Of a stretch of 64,000 nucleotides of DNA, positions 58,699 to 64,000 are shown in pieces. The translations under genes were made by a program, and so were the position numbers. Within the stretch, counting starts at the first letter, position 1; every line of letters begins with the position of its first letter. Under the pieces are notes generated by a model. The model was not told where the DNA came from. It saw nothing but the letters and a program-made list of their open reading frames with translations, and made no database searches. The stretch comes from Acinetobacter amyesii (GTDB lineage Bacteria; Pseudomonadota; Gammaproteobacteria; Pseudomonadales; Moraxellaceae). Location: NCBI RefSeq assembly GCF_002018365.1, contig NZ_MVKX01000005.1, positions 1 to 64,000 of the forward strand, read 5' to 3'.

Positions 58699-59751
58699 AT
58701 GACCAGTAAAGCCAATGCGACATTTAATCCGGACTTGCCTGTGCATATGACTTTTGAAGAACATGACTGGCACTTACTTGCAGAATATTGGTATCCCATT
58801 GCACTCGCTCGAGACATTACAGAACAGCCTTATGGCACCATGCTTTTAGATATGCCGCTCGTCATTTATAAAATGGGAGATGAACCGATTGTCGCTAAAG
58901 ATGCCTGCCCTCACCGCGGCGTCCCACTCAGCTTAGGCAAGAATGATGGTCAAGGCGTTGTCTGCCGCTATCATGGCTTACGCTTTGGTGAACACGGGCA
59001 TTGCAATCGCATCCCTGCACATCCTGAGCACAAAATTTCACCTCGTTTCAACTTGCGCACTTATGCCGCTGTTGAGCGCTATGGACTGATATGGTGCTCA
59101 CTTACTGCCGCTAAAGATGCTACGCCTAATATTCCTATCATGCCATATTGGGATGAAGCCGAGTTTCAGCAGCTGGTGTGCCCAACAGTGGATTTTCAAT
59201 GTTTTGCAGGCCGGCAGCTCGAAGGCTTTATTGATGTGGCGCATTTTGCCTGGGTACATCCCGATACGTTTGGCGACCCTGAAAATGTAGAAGTGCCAGA
59301 CTATAAAACCATTGAGACAGCAACAGGATTTAATGCAGATTATTGGAGCAGTGTCGGGCGCTATCCGATTGGTTTAGAACAGCGCGGACAAGACGGCTTT
59401 CAATGGCTGCGCCATTTTGAGATTCATCTACCCTTTACTGCAACGCTCACCATACATTTTCCAAACGACAGCAAGCAAGTGATTATGAATGCGGCTTCAC
59501 CGATGACCGCCCGCTCTACTCGCCTATTTGCGCCCATTTGCCGTAATTATGACAAGGACTTGCCTATAGAAGATGCTTACGACTTTAACCTGAAAATATT
59601 TGAGGAAGACCGCTTGGTGTCCGAATCGCAAAAGCCTGAATATTTGCCTTTGGATTTAAGCATCGAAGCGCATTTCCCGGCGGACCGCAGTTCGAGTATG
59701 TACCGCAAACTGCTGCGTAAGAAAGGTTTTAGTCCATTGTTTGCGGCTTAA
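58699..59751 (+). CDS. Rieske-type ring-hydroxylating/demethylating oxygenase
   Basis: 350 residues from ATG 58699; earlier in-frame ATGs at 58636 and 58669 add unconserved residues. The Rieske ligands are CPHRG and CRYHGLRF near 70-95 (Cys-x-His, Cys-x2-His). The mononuclear iron site lies in DVAHFAWVHPDTFGD. The architecture is that of VanA-like aromatic O-demethylase oxygenase subunits. No reductase gene is adjacent, so it needs one encoded elsewhere. The substrate is unknown. It is divergent from the pst operon; a functional link is not implied. Confidence 0.82.
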   Translation: MTSKANATFNPDLPVHMTFEEHDWHLLAEYWYPIALARDITEQPYGTMLLDMPLVIYKMGDEPIVAKDACPHRGVPLSLGKNDGQGVVCRYHGLRFGEHGHCNRIPAHPEHKISPRFNLRTYAAVERYGLIWCSLTAAKDATPNIPIMPYWDEAEFQQLVCPTVDFQCFAGRQLEGFIDVAHFAWVHPDTFGDPENVEVPDYKTIETATGFNADYWSSVGRYPIGLEQRGQDGFQWLRHFEIHLPFTATLTIHFPNDSKQVIMNAASPMTARSTRLFAPICRNYDKDLPIEDAYDFNLKIFEEDRLVSESQKPEYLPLDLSIEAHFPADRSSSMYRKLLRKKGFSPLFAA

Positions 59752-59960
59752 GAAATATCATCTCTTTTTAAACATGTACAACCGCGATTAATCGATGAAA
59801 TTCACCCTACCTCAACCGCATGCGCTACGCTCCCCCCAAATGGAGAAGGAACTGCCGAGACTAATTTTAAGGCATACGTAATATCAGTAGATTTTATTAA
59901 ATTAATTGCAAAATCAATTTTAACAATCAGATTTTTCATTACGATCAGATCACATGACAA

Positions 59961-60049
59961 GCGGCATAGATGCCGCAAAGCAGCACTGAGGGATAGGACA
60001 TCCCTTCAATGCTGCAAAGGATTTTTGTTACTTTTCATCCCTGAAAAGT
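59961..60049. repeat. Triple-hairpin element
   Basis: Three consecutive hairpins: GCGGCA-TAGA-TGCCGC (59961-59976); a long one from GCAGCA at 59980 to TGCTGC at 60015, whose GGGAT and ATCCC pair as well; and ACTTTTC-ATCCCT-GAAAAGT (60030-60049). The last overlaps the stop of the minus-strand gene at 60035. Likely a dispersed repeat family. The stretch 59752-59960 before it holds no gene. Confidence 0.7.
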
Positions 60050-60574
60050 AAGGGATTTTTCATAATCTAATTTCTGTTCCCAATAATCTCGAACCACAGC
60101 AACCACTTCGAATAAAAACCTATGTTTTAAAGAATTGTCGTTTACTTCCTTTTCGTATTCAAAGTTGATACATACGTAATTTGACTCCCCAAACATGCTC
60201 CCAAATCCTCCCACAAACAAACCCTCATTTTGCTCCGATTTTATTTGATGGGTGGAACGAATCGATTTTGGAATAATTTTATCGTTTGTAGATATTCTCA
60301 ATAAACCATGCTTAGTTGCATTACAAACATCTCTAATTAATGCAGCATCAGGACACAACTCGTATATTTCATCTTTCAATATTGATTCAGTAATAAACCA
60401 CTTTTCATGCTGATCTAAATAAATAGCCCAATAATCTCTCATATGATCTAAGACAATAGCTGCTATTCTGCCTTTGCGAATATCGTGTTTATTTTCAAGA
60501 AATTCTTGTACAGTCGATTTTACAATATTTTCATAATAATCAAATATATAATCTTTTTTATCCATATCTTCCAC
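60035..60574 (-). CDS. Hypothetical AT-rich protein, unrecognised
   Basis: 179 residues (176 if ATG 60565 is used). It is rich in Ile, Lys, Asn, Tyr and Glu, soluble, with no signal peptide. RDVCNATKHGLL near 92-103 and a C-terminal hydrophobic helix (FLFEVVAVVRDYWEQKL) are the only memorable segments. I do not recognise the family. The composition and isolation between a repeat element and the dat-ddc terminator suggest acquired DNA. Confidence 0.6.
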   Translation of the reverse strand: MEDMDKKDYIFDYYENIVKSTVQEFLENKHDIRKGRIAAIVLDHMRDYWAIYLDQHEKWFITESILKDEIYELCPDAALIRDVCNATKHGLLRISTNDKIIPKSIRSTHQIKSEQNEGLFVGGFGSMFGESNYVCINFEYEKEVNDNSLKHRFLFEVVAVVRDYWEQKLDYEKSLTFQG

Positions 60575-60613
60575 TTATAATTCTTAACTAAAGAAAGTAT
60601 TTCATAAATTCAA

Positions 60614-60640
60614 TAAAAAAGGAGCTCTTACGAGCTCCTT
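60614..60640 (-). terminator. Terminator after ddc
   Basis: 9-bp stem AAGGAGCTC/GAGCTCCTT with loop TTAC and a U-run on the minus strand. Confidence 0.9.
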
Positions 60641-60663
60641 CTTCTACAACTAGCAAAAGACTA

Positions 60664-62196
60664 TTAGTCAATTGCAGGTGTATATGTACCATCAGCGATT
60701 GGGCCTTTGATACGATCCGCTTCTGCAAGCACAAGAGCAAGCAAATTCTTCACGTTATCTAAAGTCGCTACTGGGCTTAAAGTCGTCATTTTCAAAGATT
60801 GAACTTGACCTACTTTAGTTACACCAATATTCGCTTCACCACGAGCAAATAATTCATCTGCTACGTTTTGGTTCAATGTATCTAACAATTCTGCTGGGTA
60901 ACCTGCTGGTACTACACGGAACAATACCGATGCAAATTGCGGATCAACCAGCATTTCTAGACCGTCAGTTGCATTGATATAATCTGCAACATCACGTGTA
61001 AGACCTACACCATGATCGATCATCGAACCGTAAAGCTCTTCACCTAGCGCTTCAACCGTCATCCACAATTTCAACGCGTCAAAACGGCGAGTTGTTTGTA
61101 GTGACTTAGACACCAAGTTAGGAACGCCATGCTCTTCATCATAAGCAGAGTTTAAGTACTCAGCTTCATAATGCATGAAACGATAGTTCGCTTCATCTTT
61201 AAGCAAGAATGCGCCACATGAAATCGTTTGGAAGTAATGCTTATGGAAATCAAGCGTTACCGAGTCAGACAGTTCAATACCGTCTAACATTGAACGATAA
61301 TCATTAGAAAGAATCAGTGCACCACCCCATGCTGCATCGATATGCATCCACGCGCCATATTTGTTGGTGATTGCACGCACTTCTTTCAATGGGTCAATTG
61401 CGCCTGCATCGGTTGTACCCGCAGTTGCAACTACACATGCGACGATTTTACCTTCAGCTTGAAGGTGCGCCATAGTTTTCTCAAGTGCGTCCATATCCAT
61501 GCGTGCATTTGCATCTACAGGAACAGTGACAACAGATTGGAAACCCATACCCATCATGGCCATGTTCTTTTGCACAGAGAAGTGTGCATTTTCAGAACAG
61601 ATCACTTTTACGTTACGCATTGCTTCCGCAGGTACGCCATCACGCTGAACAGACCACGGGTTACCGTTTTCGTCTTTCCAGTTTTTAGCAATACATGCAT
61701 CACGTGCAAGCAAAACGCCCATCAAGTTAGACTGCGTACCGCCAGAGGTGAATACACCTGCTTGACCTGCACCATAGCCAACTTTTTGGCGAAGCCAGTC
61801 AATTAACTGAACTTCCATCAATGAACCTGCAGGGCTTTGATCCCATGAGTCCATAGATTGGTTAGTCGCGTTAATGAGCACTTCAGCGATTTGGCTTGTT
61901 ACCATTGTTGGGCAATGCAAATGCGCTAAAGAATGCGGGTGATGTACTTTTAAGCTTTTGTTTAAGAACAGCTCAACCATACGGTCTAGTGATTTTTGTA
62001 CACCCATACCTTCTTTAGAAGGATTGAATGCAATTGCACTGCGAAGCTCTTTAATGCTGCCGCCGGTGTACATTTTGTCATTTTGCAACCATGCAGAAAC
62101 GGCTTTCACCGCTTCGCCCATTGCTGACTGATAGTCAGCAATGGATTGTGCATCATTGCAGAATAACGCTTTACGATGTTCTGCAAAATCTACCAT
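60664..62196 (-). CDS. ddc: L-2,4-diaminobutyrate decarboxylase
   Basis: 510 residues, a group II PLP decarboxylase. The PLP lysine is in [17 protein letters not shown] near 310-326. [20 protein letters not shown] near 90 and [19 protein letters not shown] near 147 are the family core. It makes 1,3-diaminopropane from 2,4-diaminobutyrate. It starts three bases after dat, the arrangement first described in Acinetobacter. Siderophore use or a growth role for diaminopropane is not evident from the window. Confidence 0.95.
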   Translation of the reverse strand: MVDFAEHRKALFCNDAQSIADYQSAMGEAVKAVSAWLQNDKMYTGGSIKELRSAIAFNPSKEGMGVQKSLDRMVELFLNKSLKVHHPHSLAHLHCPTMVTSQIAEVLINATNQSMDSWDQSPAGSLMEVQLIDWLRQKVGYGAGQAGVFTSGGTQSNLMGVLLARDACIAKNWKDENGNPWSVQRDGVPAEAMRNVKVICSENAHFSVQKNMAMMGMGFQSVVTVPVDANARMDMDALEKTMAHLQAEGKIVACVVATAGTTDAGAIDPLKEVRAITNKYGAWMHIDAAWGGALILSNDYRSMLDGIELSDSVTLDFHKHYFQTISCGAFLLKDEANYRFMHYEAEYLNSAYDEEHGVPNLVSKSLQTTRRFDALKLWMTVEALGEELYGSMIDHGVGLTRDVADYINATDGLEMLVDPQFASVLFRVVPAGYPAELLDTLNQNVADELFARGEANIGVTKVGQVQSLKMTTLSPVATLDNVKNLLALVLAEADRIKGPIADGTYTPAID

Positions 62197-62199
62197 GAC

Positions 62200-63573
62200 T
62201 TATGCGCCTCGAGTTGCAACAAGTGCTTCAGCAAGTGCTTTCTTGAAGCGAACGATCACTTCTTCACATTCAGCTTGATTGATGATCAATGGGCAAAGTA
62301 AACGAATGACTGTACCGTTACGGCCACCTTTTTCTAACAACAATTTGTTGTTGAAACATGCTGCTTGAATTGCTGCTGCCAATTGAGAATCACCTGGTAA
62401 AGAACCCATGTGATCTGCTTTTTGACGTTCATCAACAATTTCAACACCAATCATCAAACCACGGCCACGTACGTTACCGATACATGGGAATTCTACCGCT
62501 AATTTTTTAATTTCAGCTTGTAAGAAGTCGCCACGCTCTTGTGCATTTTGCGCAAGATTTTGTTCTTTAATGGTTTTGATTGTTGCAAGACCAGTACCCA
62601 TAGCAAGTTGGTTACCACGGAATGTACCCGTGTGACCCGCTGGTTGCCATGCGTCAAACTTACGTTTAATACCCAATACTGCAAGTGGTAAGCTACCACC
62701 AACTGCTTTAGACATTACAACGACGTCAGGCTCAATACCTGCATGTTCAAAGGCAAACATTTTACCTGAACGTGCAAAGCCCGCTTGTACTTCATCAAGA
62801 ATCAACACAATGTTGTGCTTTTCAGTCACTTCGCGGATTTTCTTTAACCATTTTACAGGTGCAGTCACCACACCGCCTTCACCTTGGATTGCTTCCAAGA
62901 TTACAGCTGCAGGTTTCGTTACACCGCTTTCTACGTCTTCAATGAAGTTTTCGAAATAATACGTTAATGCATCAACACCCGCTTCACCACCAATGCCTAA
63001 TGGGCAACGGTATTCATGCGGATACGGCATAAATTGAACACCCGGCATTAAGCCGTTCACAGCGTTCTTCGCAGACAAGTTACCTGTCATTGCTAAAGAA
63101 CCGTGAGTCATACCATGGTAACCACCTGAGAAGCTGATTACTGAACTACGACCAGTGTAAGTTTTTGCTAATTTAATTGCTGCTTCTGTACCATCTGCAC
63201 CAGATGGGCCACAGAACTGTAGACAATACTCTTCTTTACCACCAGGTAATTGCTCAAGTAGTGCTTCAGTAAAAGCATCTTTTAAAGGCGTTGTTAAATC
63301 CAAAGTATGCAATGGGAGGCCACTTGCAAGTGTGTCTTGGATACTTTGAATTACCGCAGGATGATTATGGCCTAATGCCAATGTTCCTGCCCCAGCTAAA
63401 CAATCGAGGTACTCTGTACCTTCAACATCAGTAACCCAACAACCTAAAGCTTTTGCTATCGCAAGTGGAAGTTTACGCGGATAGCTACGAACATTGGATT
63501 CCATCTGGCTTTGGCGAGTCAAATAGTATTCGTTAGTAGAATTAGTGGCAGGGTTTACAGAAGAAACGCTCAT
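62200..63573 (-). CDS. dat: L-2,4-diaminobutyrate:2-oxoglutarate 4-aminotransferase
   Basis: 457 residues, class III PLP aminotransferase. [14 protein letters not shown] near 252-265 carries the PLP-contacting Asp, and the Schiff-base Lys is in [16 protein letters not shown] near 285. It makes 2,4-diaminobutyrate from aspartate semialdehyde and glutamate. It is the first gene of dat-ddc and is preceded by a structured leader. EctB-type aminotransferases are related, but no ectABC genes are here. Confidence 0.95.
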   Translation of the reverse strand: MSVSSVNPATNSTNEYYLTRQSQMESNVRSYPRKLPLAIAKALGCWVTDVEGTEYLDCLAGAGTLALGHNHPAVIQSIQDTLASGLPLHTLDLTTPLKDAFTEALLEQLPGGKEEYCLQFCGPSGADGTEAAIKLAKTYTGRSSVISFSGGYHGMTHGSLAMTGNLSAKNAVNGLMPGVQFMPYPHEYRCPLGIGGEAGVDALTYYFENFIEDVESGVTKPAAVILEAIQGEGGVVTAPVKWLKKIREVTEKHNIVLILDEVQAGFARSGKMFAFEHAGIEPDVVVMSKAVGGSLPLAVLGIKRKFDAWQPAGHTGTFRGNQLAMGTGLATIKTIKEQNLAQNAQERGDFLQAEIKKLAVEFPCIGNVRGRGLMIGVEIVDERQKADHMGSLPGDSQLAAAIQAACFNNKLLLEKGGRNGTVIRLLCPLIINQAECEEVIVRFKKALAEALVATRGA

Positions 63574-64000
63574 ATCGAATTACCATCTCTGATATGGGTT
63601 GAAAGAAATAAGTCGGGTGACTTGCGGTCCTTTGACTCGGTGCTTTATGAGTTTCTAGTTAGCTTTAAAAGCTCTTTGAGTATGGGCTAACTAGGAGGCG
63701 GATGATACAGACTTTTTCAAGAAAATAAATCACTTTTATGATCAAATAAAAAGATAATTTAGAGAAAAAACAGATCTATTCCATGGATATCCTGAATTAT
63801 CATCTTACAGTGTGACAAAACAAAGAAAACCTTTTTATTTTATGCTTTTTTACAACTTATGAATGATTATTGTAATCTTCAATTATTTAAACAACTAAGT
63901 AATTATTATTTAAAGTAATATTCATCAAGCACTGCATTTATTTTTCTTGAAAGATTTACAATCCCACCACAGATTTTCCTTTAATCCATCACAATCCCCT
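63574..64000. other. Upstream region of dat to window edge
   Basis: 427 bases without a gene. The part nearest dat holds the structured leader (63610-63694). The rest is very AT-rich; no convincing promoter pair or other feature was found. Confidence 0.5.
63610..63694 (-). ncRNA. Structured leader of dat-ddc, candidate DABA-DC-AT-like RNA
   Basis: In the minus-strand leader, starting about 120 bases before dat, there is a perfect 9-bp stem CTAGTTAGC/GCTAACTAG (63655-63663 with 63686-63694), then ACTC/GAGT (63635-63638 with 63649-63652), then AAGTC-ACCC-GACTT (63610-63623). I recall a published candidate RNA class named DABA-DC-AT upstream of such genes; membership rests on context and was not tested. 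Confidence 0.5.

Noticed and set aside
60260..60300. HEPN-type RNase motif (R-x4-6-H) in the hypothetical protein at 60035, from RDVCNATKH
   Set aside because: Seven residues separate Arg and His and no other HEPN feature is visible.
62200..63573. Ectoine biosynthesis aminotransferase EctB
   Set aside because: No ectA or ectC nearby, and the adjacent diaminobutyrate decarboxylase fixes the pathway as 1,3-diaminopropane.

Overview
The window looks like chromosomal DNA from an Acinetobacter (Moraxellaceae, Gammaproteobacteria). It is AT-rich. Lineage markers are the adjacent dat-ddc pair for 1,3-diaminopropane, the nudJ-mnmA-hflD-purB order, an EF-P whose loop lysine is Lys34 next to a divergent EpmB, and a surE-nlpD pair. 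I see no transposase, integrase, phage gene, CRISPR array or rRNA. There is one tRNA, tRNA-Val(GAC).

Left part (1-15,400) is catabolic. After a truncated prpB come an AlkK-like acyl-CoA ligase, a DUF1302 outer-membrane protein, an RBBP9-type serine hydrolase and an AraC-family regulator. A tight seven-gene minus-strand operon follows: quinone-oxidoreductase-like protein, TauD-type dioxygenase, BKACE (DUF849) enzyme, MFS transporter, FrnE/DsbA-like protein, Rieske ferredoxin and YeiH-type exporter. A LysR regulator and both subunits of a 3-oxoacid CoA-transferase complete the region. Three very similar sites, two RCGACA-type half-sites in direct repeat about 21 bp apart, lie 75-140 bp upstream of the three minus-strand units. 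They suggest one regulon, probably run by the AraC protein. BKACE enzymes release acetoacetate, which the CoA-transferase could activate. The substrate is unknown; TauD plus YeiH hints at a sulfur compound.

Middle part (15,400-49,700) is mainly housekeeping: the MoxR-DUF58-TgpA transglutaminase triad, CstA-YbdD, EF-P and EpmB, L31, glyoxalase I, AmpG, a Lon-like protease, a monothiol glutaredoxin, ArgD, NlpD and SurE, a PBP5-type carboxypeptidase, a gamma-class carbonic anhydrase and the nudJ-mnmA-hflD-purB operon. Noteworthy here are a FimX-like protein with degenerate REC, GGDEF and EAL domains beside a protein with a split PilZ motif, an AmpG with about 200 extra residues resembling bacterial Ig-like domains, and two tandem paralogous small periplasmic proteins.

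Right part (49,700-64,000) holds a Bap-prefix Ig-repeat protein without a secretion system beside it, a SohB lacking its usual membrane anchor, a pstSCAB operon without phoU but with four consecutive PhoB-type repeats upstream and a strong hairpin between pstS and pstC, an orphan Rieske oxygenase, an unrecognised AT-rich gene ending in a triple-hairpin element, and dat-ddc preceded by a structured leader that may be a cis-regulatory RNA.

All calls come from reading the sequence and translated frames. No database search, covariance model or alignment program was run.
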